Source of the DNA: Marivirga aurantiaca
GTDB lineage: Bacteria > Bacteroidota > Bacteroidia > Cytophagales > Cyclobacteriaceae
Reading direction: 5' to 3'
DNA: 64,000 nucleotides
Assembly (NCBI RefSeq): GCF_016679925.1
Contig: NZ_JAEQBW010000001.1
Coordinates: 124,001-188,000 of the forward strand
In this document: positions 10,254-19,466 of the stretch, piece after piece
How positions within the stretch are numbered: position 1 is the first letter of the stretch
Layout: the number at the start of each line of letters is the position of its first letter
Position numbers and translations under genes: made by a program
The notes under the pieces: model-generated
Databases searched by the model: none
Seen by the model: only the letters and a program-made list of their open reading frames with translations
Told to the model about the DNA's origin: nothing

Positions 10254-10261
10254 TATCTTTG
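10254..10261 (+). promoter_or_regulatory. Possible -7 element (TATCTTTG) for the NUMOD4 gene
   Basis: TATCTTTG matches the Bacteroidota TAnnTTTG -7 consensus 40 bp before the NUMOD4 start. No good -33 TTTG is present at 19-21 bp spacing, so the call is tentative. Confidence 0.4.
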
Positions 10262-10300
10262 TTTACCTTTAACCTTAATCACTAACTAAACAAGAATAAC

Positions 10301-10837
10301 ATGGATCCAAAATTGGAAAAGTGGAAGCAAATAGAATTTAATGTCGATTTACCTCATGCCAAATATGAGATTTCAAATTATGGCAGGGTAAAAAGCTATT
10401 CTACGCGCGAAACTGGAAAAATTATCAAAGGTTCTAACGTAAATGGCTACCAAGCTATTATGGTTAGATTTGATAAACGAATCACACAGAGTTACTATGT
10501 ACACAGATTGGTAGCCGAGGCTTACATCCCAAAGGAACATGATGGTCAACATTATGTTACTCACCTGGATTATGATAAAGCAAATAACCACATTAGTAAC
10601 CTTAAATGGGTTTCTGAAAGGGAATTGGCTGATCATAATAACAAAAATCCGAGGGTAATCAAGAAACGGATTACGGGTTATAAGTTAACGGAATCCGATG
10701 TAAGAGTCATCAAAAAGATGCTTAAAAATGAGAAAACCCGATACAGCCAGATAGCAAGGCAATTTGGGATTACTCATACTCAACTGAACAGAATTAGAAA
10801 AGGTCAGAACTGGAGTCAAGTGACTATTGATGATTAA
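10301..10837 (+). CDS. NUMOD4/HNH-type DNA-binding protein with C-terminal HTH
   Basis: A 178-residue protein. Residues 4-50 are a NUMOD4 motif (WKQI...YEISNYGRVKS). Residues 65-108 are an HNH-like region (VHRLVAEAYIP, then THLDYDKANNHISNLKWVS). Residues about 125-170 form a helix-turn-helix (YSQIARQFGITHTQLNRIRKG). The usual N-H of the nuclease core is T-H here, so catalytic competence is uncertain. Such proteins occur as homing endonucleases or as resident DNA-binding proteins; this one does not interrupt a gene. It has its own terminator downstream. Confidence 0.8.
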   Translation: MDPKLEKWKQIEFNVDLPHAKYEISNYGRVKSYSTRETGKIIKGSNVNGYQAIMVRFDKRITQSYYVHRLVAEAYIPKEHDGQHYVTHLDYDKANNHISNLKWVSERELADHNNKNPRVIKKRITGYKLTESDVRVIKKMLKNEKTRYSQIARQFGITHTQLNRIRKGQNWSQVTIDD

Positions 10838-10868
10838 TTTTTACTTTATCTAAATTTTGTTGAATTAC

Positions 10869-10911
10869 AAAAGCACAACAATTTTCAATCAGAAATCTGT
10901 TGTGCTTTTTT
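10869..10911 (+). terminator. Terminator after NUMOD4 gene
   Basis: A perfect 12-bp stem AAAAGCACAACA/TGTTGTGCTTTT with a 17-nt loop, then a T run. It could also work in the opposite direction. Confidence 0.85.
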
Positions 10912-11141
10912 CTCTAAAAGCGGCCCATCATTAAAATAATTTCGATATACCCTTAATAAACCTATAGTACATTTTTTTAAGTTCTGGCAATATGAAAATC
11001 TCGGAATTAAAGTTTTTGCATTAAATTGAGGTTAACTTTTGACTTGCCAAGTTTTATCCTTAATCTTCTTTCTACTATAACTAGCTCTATTGGTCACTTG
11101 CTTGAGCCTATGAAGCTGTCTTTCCAAGTGACACCCCTATA

Positions 11142-11158
11142 ATCCCCTCGAAGGGGAT
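11142..11158. repeat. Short hairpin ATCCCCT-CGA-AGGGGAT
   Basis: A perfect 7-bp stem in the 725-bp gene-free stretch between the NUMOD4 gene and the T9SS protein. It resembles the CCCC...GGGG palindrome at 47689-47703. Apart from this, the terminator and the element at 11436, I see nothing in the stretch. Confidence 0.5.
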
Positions 11159-11435
11159 AGTCTCACAGATTTAAATCAGTAGAAATAAGCACGATTTCCG
11201 AAGACATTAACCGAAGAGGAATATTCGGATTTGCGAATTCTCCCGAAGGGATCCTTTGAGGCATAAAGCTAAGACGGTACAAGTTGTGGCAATTAAGAAA
11301 CAAATAATTTACAAATGAAAATAATAAACTTTAACACTGCTTTCTCAATCTAAAGGCAAAAAAATTGAAGAAGGGGTAATCAATCAAATTACTAAATAAA
11401 AAGTTAAATCAAGGCGATTCCCATTGAGGGGGACT

Positions 11436-11524
11436 CAATGCTATTAAGTTAAGACAAGCTTCCTTCTCCCATCGGAGAAGGATAAAAGGTTGAGGTTTGA
11501 ATAAAGCTTAACTTAATAGCATTG
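11436..11524. mobile_element. 89-bp MITE-like palindromic element, copy 1
   Basis: The ends are perfect 18-bp inverted repeats, CAATGCTATTAAGTTAAG and CTTAACTTAATAGCATTG. The interior holds a second hairpin (CCTTCTCC/GGAGAAGG). Read in reverse it is collinear with the element at 39041-39129, and a solo arm identical over 23 bp lies at 50893-50915. It encodes no protein. Confidence 0.8.
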
Positions 11525-11563
11525 GAGGTAGGCTTAGGGGGATGTCCAAATTGCTTTACCCCA

Positions 11564-14500
11564 TTACCTCAACACATTTACCCCGCCTCTTCTTTCGTAC
11601 CTTCTTTCATCATTGGTTTCTGTACTTCTGAAATTGATAATGTATGCATAGAGACCTTGTGGCACAGGAGTTCCGCTAAGATCTGTTGCATCCCACTCAA
11701 AATCTTTGCTGCCTGATTGGTAAACAATAGTTCCCCATCTATTAAAAATAATAATCTGGAATTCTCCCACATATTCATTGGCAAACACGCTAAATGTTCT
11801 GTTAGCAGCTATGTTGCCATTAGGCCTGATGGCGTTTGGGGCAAATACTTTAGGTTTACAATCTTCCAGCACTCTGGTGGAAATATTATATTCACAACCT
11901 GCTCCGGTAAGTATTACCTCGTAAATGCCTGGTTGAGTGGCCAACACAGTCCTATTGGTGGAAGTACTTCCATCCGGCAATGTCCATCTGTATGAACCGA
12001 AAGAACCGGGATCCAATAATACAGATCTTTCACTTTCTAAACCTGTAGAGCAAATGAAGTAAGTATCTTCAATCGTAGGGGCAAAAGTTTCCTGTACATT
12101 AAGATCTCTGCTTATTATTACAGGATCACATCCCCCAGGCCCCTGATTGGTTACTGTGAGAGTGTAAGTGTCTGATTCTACAATGTTCCATTCCAGATTG
12201 GTTTGTGAGGCGTCCACTGTAGGAATATTAGTTCCTTCGCTATTTGTTAAACTAATGGAGTAATTTCCGCTGGCGCCACTGACTGAACCAATTAATAGAA
12301 TAGAGCCATCTTCACAATTAGTTTCCGAATTTAAACTGGCCTGCAGGGGTTCGAAAATTTCATTCACATCGATTGACAAGGAATCTGCACAACTGATATT
12401 TCCTATCGGGTAGGCAGTCACTCTGTAATTCCCTGCTTGATTGACTGTAATTGTTTGTCCTTGTGCCCCATTACTCCATGTAAAACTATAGTCAGCCGGA
12501 TTGCCTGAATCTAAAATGGCAGTTAGTTCATTCCCTCCATTACAATTGATGTTATTTTCAATGTCACTAAGTTCCGCAGCCTGGCTTAATTCTACTACTA
12601 TATCAGCATTGGAAGGACAAAAGCCGGCTTCGGTTGCTTCTACGGTATAAGTGCCTGCTGCAACAGCACTCCGATCAGCCGGGTTGGGAGTGATGGTAAA
12701 TGTAGCATTGGAATTTAAACTTTGAAGGTAAGCTTCCAGATCATAGCTAGTACCACAGCCCGCTACTTGATCATCAGGATTGAAGTTTGTTGAATCGGGT
12801 AATTCTATTTCAAAATCGTCTACTCCCAGGCAGCCCGCACCGTCAGAATCGATCACTTCAATGCTGTAGCTGCCTTCCTCCAAGCCCGGAACATCAAATG
12901 GCTGTGAAGGCGAATTGCCACTAGTTATGGAGGTGCCAGCCTGATCAAAAATCTCCCAGTCAAACCCGGCCGAAAATGTACCTGAATTATTGGCAAGTTC
13001 TACTCTTACAGCATTTAACCCACAGTCGAAAGGAGTAACCTGCGTGGCTGTAACTGTAAAGTCTTCATTCGAGAGTGCTATCGTTTCTGTACTTGTACAA
13101 TTGGTCAGGTTATCGGTAATAGTGATATTATAGCTGCCTGCCGATAAATTTGTGGCAGTAGTTTCATTATCTGCAACCGTGGTTGGACCGTTCCAGCTGA
13201 TCACATAGTCACCCGATCCACCATTGGCTTCAATTGTAATGCTTCCATCTGTATTTCCGCATGAGGCATTGGTTGTATTTAACACATTAATGGTAGGTGT
13301 TTCATTTATAGTAATTTCAACTTCATCTTCTGCAAAACAGTCAGGGTCTAATGGATCCGGAACTTCTACTCTCACCATAAAAACCCCCGGAGTGGCAGTG
13401 TTTACATCAAAATTTTGTCCTGTCGCACTTTGTTGTACATCATCCACGAACCATCGGTAGTTGTTGGCATTCACGCCTGCATCCAATCTTAAAGTTTCAT
13501 CCTGACATACAGTTTGATCACCTCCAATATTTATTTCATAAGGAGGACCCACAAATATTTCTGCATTGGCCGTACAGCCGGCAGTACTGGTTACAGTCAC
13601 AGAATAAATTCCTTCTTCCGTAACATCAATGGTTCTTGTAGTTTCTCCTGTACTCCATAAATAGGTATGGCCGGCCTCATCCACAATCTCTTCTCCTAAA
13701 GTGAGAGAAGACCCACAAAAGGTGCGTGGACTTATCACATTGCTTACATCAGGGCTTTCAAATAATTCAATATTTTCCACCAACAGTTCATCATAGCCAC
13801 ATTCATTGGTAATTCTAAGTGCCACTTCATATTGGCCGGGATCCAACTCTACATCTACCGTGTCATTTTGTTGGTTGGAGGTATAAACGCTTGAGGTACT
13901 TCCAACAGGAGTAATGGTCCAATTAAATACATCAAAATTGGTTTTGCCACTTCCTTCAAGAATAATTGGATCGGATGTACAATTGGCTATTACATTAATA
14001 GAAGGTTCTTGTGATGGAGTAGCCAAATTTTGTACGAAGTTGGGTAATCCTAATCTACTGTTTCTGCCAGCGAGGTTAAATGGCTGTAATGTACCTGCCA
14101 GATTATTACCATTGGCGGGTAAAAATCGTTGATCGGGGGAGCCGATGGTATACACATCGCCACTATTGTTGGCAGCGATATACAGCTGACCATTAGGAGC
14201 TGTTTGTATGGCCCCGGCCTCAAAATCCAAATCAGCTACTGTTACGCTGTCAGGGTTTTGGATATCCTCTATGCTATATTCATCATTGACCGGAATTTGA
14301 ATAAGCTGTGAACTGCTTCCATTTCTCAAGGTAGCATACAGTAGGTTGGTGCTGGGGGAAAATTCAATTCCGTAAACTTCCCCACCAAAGTTAATATCTA
14401 TCAAAGCTGCTTCCCAATCCTGATCTACACTATCGGACCTGAGGAAATCTATAAAAGCCCCACCTGAATTATACGCTTGTGCTACCTTTTCACCACCAGC

Positions 14501-16720
14501 AGCATATTTCAAATATCCTGTTGCGGATTCATTGGATAAATAGGTGCTGCCTTTTGATATAAATTCCGCGGCATTGATTCCTCTATCATTTACCGGGAAG
14601 GAACGATAGGTGTTGCTACCTAGTTCATGAGTAAGCACATTGGTATTCTGTACTCCCTGAGCACTTATTTTTTCAGTATTTTTGGTATAAATTCTTCTGT
14701 TTTTTAAGACAACATCTCCTAAGCCATTGTTCAGTTTCATATCCACCAGGGCATAGGAAAATGCACTGCTTCCACTGGATACATCTTCACTTACAAAAAT
14801 ATAGTACAAGGATGGGTCTGCTCCGTGGGCAACAGCTATTACGCCCTGAGAAGCCAATGGATCACCACCTAAGCCGGTGCCATTAGCCATTACATTATGC
14901 TCTGAATCCCAAATTACATCACCATTGGTATAGAATAATAACTCTCCATTATCATCAGATACTGTAGCACAACCCTCTTCGGCTTCTATATTCCCGTCAG
15001 TTACAGGCTGTGGCCCGGCATCACCATTGAAATCTATACCTGCACCATCACCAAAATACCAGAAGTTGGCCACTTGTTTTTCTTCTTCAAAAAGGGTTAA
15101 AACGAAAGTGGCAGTCACTGTACAGCCCCCAACAGTTACAGCTGCAGAATATGTGCCTGATTCCAGGAAAGTGGCTGTTCCATCTGCATTGACGGTAAAT
15201 TTTTCCGGATCAGGATTGATCCATGTTATATCATCCGGTTCCGAACCATCGCTAAGTGTGGGGCCATAATTTTCCAGGGGCAATTGACAAACAGTAGTAT
15301 CCTGCAATTGTACCTCTGCAGTAAAAGCCTGAATTTGAATTTGGGAAGAGTCTATAAAAATATTTCCTCCTGAATTAATAGTCATTATCACGTTGAATGT
15401 ACCTTCTTCTTCAAAAACCACATTTGGGCTTATGGCATCTGAAGTTTGGCCATTGCCAAAATCCCAGCTAATGGAAGTTATATCCTCCATATCATTATAA
15501 TCCGCAAAAAAGGAAACGGGATTGTTCTGACAAATTGGATTATTGAGACGCGTATCATACCAGTCAAAACTTACCACTCCATCGATAACTGCCGGAGGCG
15601 CTATGCTGGGAAAATTATTAGCTTGCCCGAAAGAGGCTCCATTAAATAGATCCCATTCTACTCGTAAAGAATCTGGTATTGAGTCAGCCCTGCTGATTCT
15701 GCTCAGGAAATCCTCTGCACCATTATTGTATAGAAAATAGAGAAAGCCGTCAGGACCATTTTGTAATGCATTGGCACTTGTAACTTCTCTATTCAATATA
15801 GAAGTTGTGGTTACACTGTCAGGATTATACTGGAAAATCCTGCCTGTATTATCAGTGGAATTATTTCTACTGTAATATAGGTTTTGACCTCCTACAGACC
15901 ATTCCAAATCAGTAATTTCCTGGTTGATGGCTCCTGAATTGGAAATGACTTGTTCGTTTTGAAAAATTGGATTTCCCGGATCTACTGTATTTAATTCCAG
16001 TAAAAGAATATTTTTTGGGCTACCTGCAATGTTTTCTGAGCTTAAAGCTAGCTGTAAAGTATCACTTGCAGTGTTCCTGATGGAGAGGTTTTTTGTAGCA
16101 AATGACTGAGAGAAAGTGTGATCAGCAACGGATGTTAAAGTGCCATCATTTTCCACTTGAACCAATTGTAATGAATTGGAAGTAGTGCTTTGAAAAAGCA
16201 GGAAATAATTTTCACCAGCTTTATAGCTCTTAACCATGGGTGAGAGGCTATTAAACCCAGTGCCAATAGCGGAGGAAGTAACTTCCCCAAATTCACCAAG
16301 TGACAAATCTACTGCTACATAGGAAAGGTTTCTTCCTGCCGTGATAAAATATACATAATATAAATCATCGTTGGTATTGTTAGAGGGCACTATGGCTACA
16401 GGATGCCTGAGCGAATTATCTCCTCCTATATTGCCTCCTCCGGGAATTACTGTATGATTTTTACCGTAAATGATGGAGCCATCTGTATAAAAGAGTAATT
16501 GTCCATCTACGGCATTGGCTGCTACTGCGGATCCGTTAGATCCAAATGGTGTTGCCTGATTATCAATGGATATTGCATTTCTATTGGCATTTCTGCTAAA
16601 CTGAATGGACTGGGAATTATTTCCAAAATACCAGAACGACTCGGAGTAATCCTGAGCTGCAACGTTCAGAGACAGGAAACAAAATAGTACAGCAAATATT
16701 TTATAAGTAAAATGGTTCAT
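11564..16720 (-). CDS. Giant secreted adhesin-like protein with T9SS type B sorting domain
   Basis: A 1718-residue protein with a signal peptide (cleaved near NVAAQ-DYSES). The N-terminal half holds two related propeller-like modules (about residues 22-375 and 545-905), each with a GQLLFYT-(D/N)G type motif, separated by a PKD domain (about 380-465, SWDFGNGQTSD). A long run of Ig/PKD-like and SprB-type repeats follows, for example NASCGNTDGSITIEANGGSG. The last ~95 residues (VFAPNAIRPNG, FNRWGTIVYQS, WDATDLSG, PQGLYAYIINF) are the gliding-motility-associated CHU_C domain that routes cargo through T9SS. It probably sits on the cell surface. Its natural partners, PorP/SprF and a PorE-like protein, are encoded divergently next door. 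Confidence 0.93.
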   Translation of the reverse strand: MNHFTYKIFAVLFCFLSLNVAAQDYSESFWYFGNNSQSIQFSRNANRNAISIDNQATPFGSNGSAVAANAVDGQLLFYTDGSIIYGKNHTVIPGGGNIGGDNSLRHPVAIVPSNNTNDDLYYVYFITAGRNLSYVAVDLSLGEFGEVTSSAIGTGFNSLSPMVKSYKAGENYFLLFQSTTSNSLQLVQVENDGTLTSVADHTFSQSFATKNLSIRNTASDTLQLALSSENIAGSPKNILLLELNTVDPGNPIFQNEQVISNSGAINQEITDLEWSVGGQNLYYSRNNSTDNTGRIFQYNPDSVTTTSILNREVTSANALQNGPDGFLYFLYNNGAEDFLSRISRADSIPDSLRVEWDLFNGASFGQANNFPSIAPPAVIDGVVSFDWYDTRLNNPICQNNPVSFFADYNDMEDITSISWDFGNGQTSDAISPNVVFEEEGTFNVIMTINSGGNIFIDSSQIQIQAFTAEVQLQDTTVCQLPLENYGPTLSDGSEPDDITWINPDPEKFTVNADGTATFLESGTYSAAVTVGGCTVTATFVLTLFEEEKQVANFWYFGDGAGIDFNGDAGPQPVTDGNIEAEEGCATVSDDNGELLFYTNGDVIWDSEHNVMANGTGLGGDPLASQGVIAVAHGADPSLYYIFVSEDVSSGSSAFSYALVDMKLNNGLGDVVLKNRRIYTKNTEKISAQGVQNTNVLTHELGSNTYRSFPVNDRGINAAEFISKGSTYLSNESATGYLKYAAGGEKVAQAYNSGGAFIDFLRSDSVDQDWEAALIDINFGGEVYGIEFSPSTNLLYATLRNGSSSQLIQIPVNDEYSIEDIQNPDSVTVADLDFEAGAIQTAPNGQLYIAANNSGDVYTIGSPDQRFLPANGNNLAGTLQPFNLAGRNSRLGLPNFVQNLATPSQEPSINVIANCTSDPIILEGSGKTNFDVFNWTITPVGSTSSVYTSNQQNDTVDVELDPGQYEVALRITNECGYDELLVENIELFESPDVSNVISPRTFCGSSLTLGEEIVDEAGHTYLWSTGETTRTIDVTEEGIYSVTVTSTAGCTANAEIFVGPPYEINIGGDQTVCQDETLRLDAGVNANNYRWFVDDVQQSATGQNFDVNTATPGVFMVRVEVPDPLDPDCFAEDEVEITINETPTINVLNTTNASCGNTDGSITIEANGGSGDYVISWNGPTTVADNETTATNLSAGSYNITITDNLTNCTSTETIALSNEDFTVTATQVTPFDCGLNAVRVELANNSGTFSAGFDWEIFDQAGTSITSGNSPSQPFDVPGLEEGSYSIEVIDSDGAGCLGVDDFEIELPDSTNFNPDDQVAGCGTSYDLEAYLQSLNSNATFTITPNPADRSAVAAGTYTVEATEAGFCPSNADIVVELSQAAELSDIENNINCNGGNELTAILDSGNPADYSFTWSNGAQGQTITVNQAGNYRVTAYPIGNISCADSLSIDVNEIFEPLQASLNSETNCEDGSILLIGSVSGASGNYSISLTNSEGTNIPTVDASQTNLEWNIVESDTYTLTVTNQGPGGCDPVIISRDLNVQETFAPTIEDTYFICSTGLESERSVLLDPGSFGSYRWTLPDGSTSTNRTVLATQPGIYEVILTGAGCEYNISTRVLEDCKPKVFAPNAIRPNGNIAANRTFSVFANEYVGEFQIIIFNRWGTIVYQSGSKDFEWDATDLSGTPVPQGLYAYIINFRSTETNDERRYERRGGVNVLR

Positions 16721-16966
16721 ACAGTGCGCAATTGGATTAGATAAAGATTAAACGATTTAAGTCCGTGTTTAATTTTTTAATCGAACAAAAATATATTATT
16801 CTGGTTTTTAAATCGTTTATTCGCAGTATCGAAATTAATAAATAAAAATGTAAACTTTCCAGAAACCTGATTTCATTTCTAAATTTTCATGTTTTAGATT
16901 GATTTATCATTATGCTTTCTGAGTTATTTTATATCTTTCGGGAATTATCAGGATAATAGGTGTAAC

Positions 16967-18019
16967 GTGCGTCAAATTTTAAAAAAGAAATTTCTTATCG
17001 TATTTAAAGTAAGCGTTGTGTGCTTTGGTATGTTGGTTCATACAGAATTAAATGCCCAGGATCCGCAATTTTCGCAGTTTTATGCTGCGCCACTTTATTT
17101 AAATCCGGCTTTTGCAGGCAATACCCAAATGAGCCGGTTTGGTATCAATTACAGAAATCAATGGCCTAGTATTGATGCTAATTTTACCACTTATTCAGCT
17201 TATTTTGATCATTTCTTTGACAGAATCAGCAGTGGAGTAGGGATGATCATTACCCGTGACCAGGAAGGCCTTGTGGGTTTACGTTCTACTTCAGTTGGCT
17301 TACAATACGCTTATCAGTTACGTTTAACAGATAAGCTTACCTTCAGACCTGGTACCCAGGTGGCAGTATATAACAGAAATTTAAACTTTGACCGACTGAC
17401 TTTCGGTGATCAGTGGGATCCGGAGACTCAGAGTTTTCAGAATCCTACTGGCGAAGGTGCCACAGGGGAAAGCAAGAATTTTATAGATCTCTCCTTCGGT
17501 GGGGTGCTTTATTCCAGTAATTTTTGGGTTGGTTATTCTGTTTTTCACCTTAACCAACCCAACCAGTCTATTTTAGGCGATGAAAGTCGTTTGCCTATGA
17601 AACACTCTTTCCATGCCGGCTATAAATTACCTTTGAGTACCGGCTATGGCAGAAAAGGCTATACCAAAGATGGCGATGAAAGAAGTATTACCCCAACAGC
17701 CCAATATAAAATGCAAGGCGGTTTTGATCAATTGGATTTAGGGGTTTATACCACCTTGGAACCCATGGTGGTAGGTTTATGGTACAGAGGTATTCCTTTT
17801 AATGCACCGAATGGCTTTTCCGGTTCTGAATCAATTGTGCTTTTAGTTGGCTATGCTTACGAGAAGCTTTCAGTAGGTTACAGCTTTGATTATACTATTT
17901 CCGATCTGGGCATCAGGAGTGGCGGAGCCCATGAAATTTCTATTTCTTATGTACTTTCCTTAACTGACCCACGTAGGCCACCTGCCGACAAACTTCGAAT
18001 ACCCTGTCCTAAATTCTAG
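16967..18019 (+). CDS. PorP/SprF-family T9SS outer-membrane protein
   Basis: A 350-residue outer-membrane barrel of the PorP/SprF family, whose members attach type B T9SS cargo to the surface. The family hallmark QDPQFSQFYAAPLYLNPAFAG follows the signal peptide directly, and the protein contains repeated barrel strands such as HSFHAGYKLPL and GAHEISISYVL. Translation seems to begin at GTG (16967), since no in-frame ATG precedes the signal peptide. It is divergent from the giant type B protein, and an M48 protease gene starts 5 bp after its stop. Its partner is likely the divergent cargo protein (inference). Confidence 0.92.
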   Translation: MRQILKKKFLIVFKVSVVCFGMLVHTELNAQDPQFSQFYAAPLYLNPAFAGNTQMSRFGINYRNQWPSIDANFTTYSAYFDHFFDRISSGVGMIITRDQEGLVGLRSTSVGLQYAYQLRLTDKLTFRPGTQVAVYNRNLNFDRLTFGDQWDPETQSFQNPTGEGATGESKNFIDLSFGGVLYSSNFWVGYSVFHLNQPNQSILGDESRLPMKHSFHAGYKLPLSTGYGRKGYTKDGDERSITPTAQYKMQGGFDQLDLGVYTTLEPMVVGLWYRGIPFNAPNGFSGSESIVLLVGYAYEKLSVGYSFDYTISDLGIRSGGAHEISISYVLSLTDPRRPPADKLRIPCPKF

Positions 18020-18024
18020 CATTT

Positions 18025-19269
18025 ATGCAATTAACTTCGGATCAATTTTTTACAATCATTTTATCGATTGTAATTATTGAATATGTATTAACTACTATAG
18101 TTGATTATCTTAATCTCAGAAAGAAAAGTGGGGAACTGCCGGATGATCTTAAGGATGTTTATGATGAGCAACAGTATGTGAAAGCTTTGAACTATCAAAA
18201 AGATAACACCTATTTTGGACTCATTAGCGGTGCCTTTAGTTTCCTTGTCATTATTGTGATCATTGTTTTTGGTTTGTTTGGTATACTTGATGAATTTGTG
18301 CGATTGCATTTCGATACACTGGTAGGTCAAACTTTGGCATTTTTCGGGATTATATTTTTAGCCAATGACCTGATCAACATTCCCTTTCAATGGTATGCCA
18401 ATTTTAAAATTGAAGAAAAATATGGTTTCAATAAATCCACACCTGCTACTTTTTGGAAAGATAAGTTGAAAGGGTACCTATTGACTGCTTTGATTGGAGG
18501 GATTTTATTAAGTATACTCGTTTTTCTGATCAGCTACTTAGGCCAATCCTATTGGTGGATTTTTTGGCTGGTAATTGCAGTATTTATGGTGGGAGCCAAT
18601 TTCTTTTACACCAGCTTGATACTGCCCATATTCAATAAATTGACCCCTTTGGAAGAAGGAGAATTGCGAGATGATATTATGGATTATGGTGCAAAAGTAG
18701 ATTTTCCTATTGATAATATTTATGTAATTGATGGTTCCAAAAGATCAACCAAAGCCAATGCTTTTTTCTCAGGTTTTGGCAAGCGGAAGAAAATTGTGCT
18801 TTATGATACTTTAATTGAGAAACAAACTAATGAAGAACTAGTGGCTATTTTGGCTCATGAAGTGGGGCATTATAAAAAGAAGCACACGATTTCAGGAATG
18901 ATTAGTGGAGTGGCTCAAATGGGGCTTATGCTTTGGATCATGTCCTTCATGATTTTCAGCCCGGAATTGAGTAAAGCTTTAGGAGCTAATCATTTAAGTT
19001 TTGCTGTTAATTTCATTGCTTTTGGGATCATTTATACCCCTATTAGTTTAGCCATAGGTGTGTTTTCAAATTATATTAGTCGAAAACATGAATATCAGGC
19101 AGATCAATTTGCTACAAATACTTACAAGGGAGAAGCGCTTCAATCAGCTTTAAAAAAGCTTTCTGCGGATAGTTTGAGCAATTTAAAACCTCATAAATTG
19201 TATGTATTTATTCATTACTCACATCCCCCATTATTAAAAAGACTCAAGGCTATCGAAAGAAGCAAATGA
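18025..19269 (+). CDS. M48 family zinc metalloprotease (Ste24/CAAX protease 1-like)
   Basis: A 414-residue membrane protease. The zinc motif HEVGH lies in LAHEVGHYKKKH (about residue 280), and the third ligand is in RKHEYQADQFA (about 355). About seven membrane helices surround it, and the C terminus has the conserved YSHPPLLKRLKAIE. Ste24 homologues clip prenylated or membrane proteins; in bacteria they serve membrane protein quality control. It starts 5 bp after the PorP/SprF stop, so both probably share a transcript, but a role in T9SS is not established. Confidence 0.92.
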   Translation: MQLTSDQFFTIILSIVIIEYVLTTIVDYLNLRKKSGELPDDLKDVYDEQQYVKALNYQKDNTYFGLISGAFSFLVIIVIIVFGLFGILDEFVRLHFDTLVGQTLAFFGIIFLANDLINIPFQWYANFKIEEKYGFNKSTPATFWKDKLKGYLLTALIGGILLSILVFLISYLGQSYWWIFWLVIAVFMVGANFFYTSLILPIFNKLTPLEEGELRDDIMDYGAKVDFPIDNIYVIDGSKRSTKANAFFSGFGKRKKIVLYDTLIEKQTNEELVAILAHEVGHYKKKHTISGMISGVAQMGLMLWIMSFMIFSPELSKALGANHLSFAVNFIAFGIIYTPISLAIGVFSNYISRKHEYQADQFATNTYKGEALQSALKKLSADSLSNLKPHKLYVFIHYSHPPLLKRLKAIERSK

Positions 19270-19466
19270 TATTTCCTTTTTTTTAAAGAAATGCCATATA
19301 TTTAAGACTTATTTTATTGCTAATGCTACTGTGAAACAGTATATTTTATTTATATTGATTTCATATGTATAACTTTATTTTTCGACAGTTACAGGCTCAT
19401 TTTCATATGTTCTTTGTAAAAGGTGGGAAATACAGCTATTTAATCTTTGTTAAATTTTAAAAAATT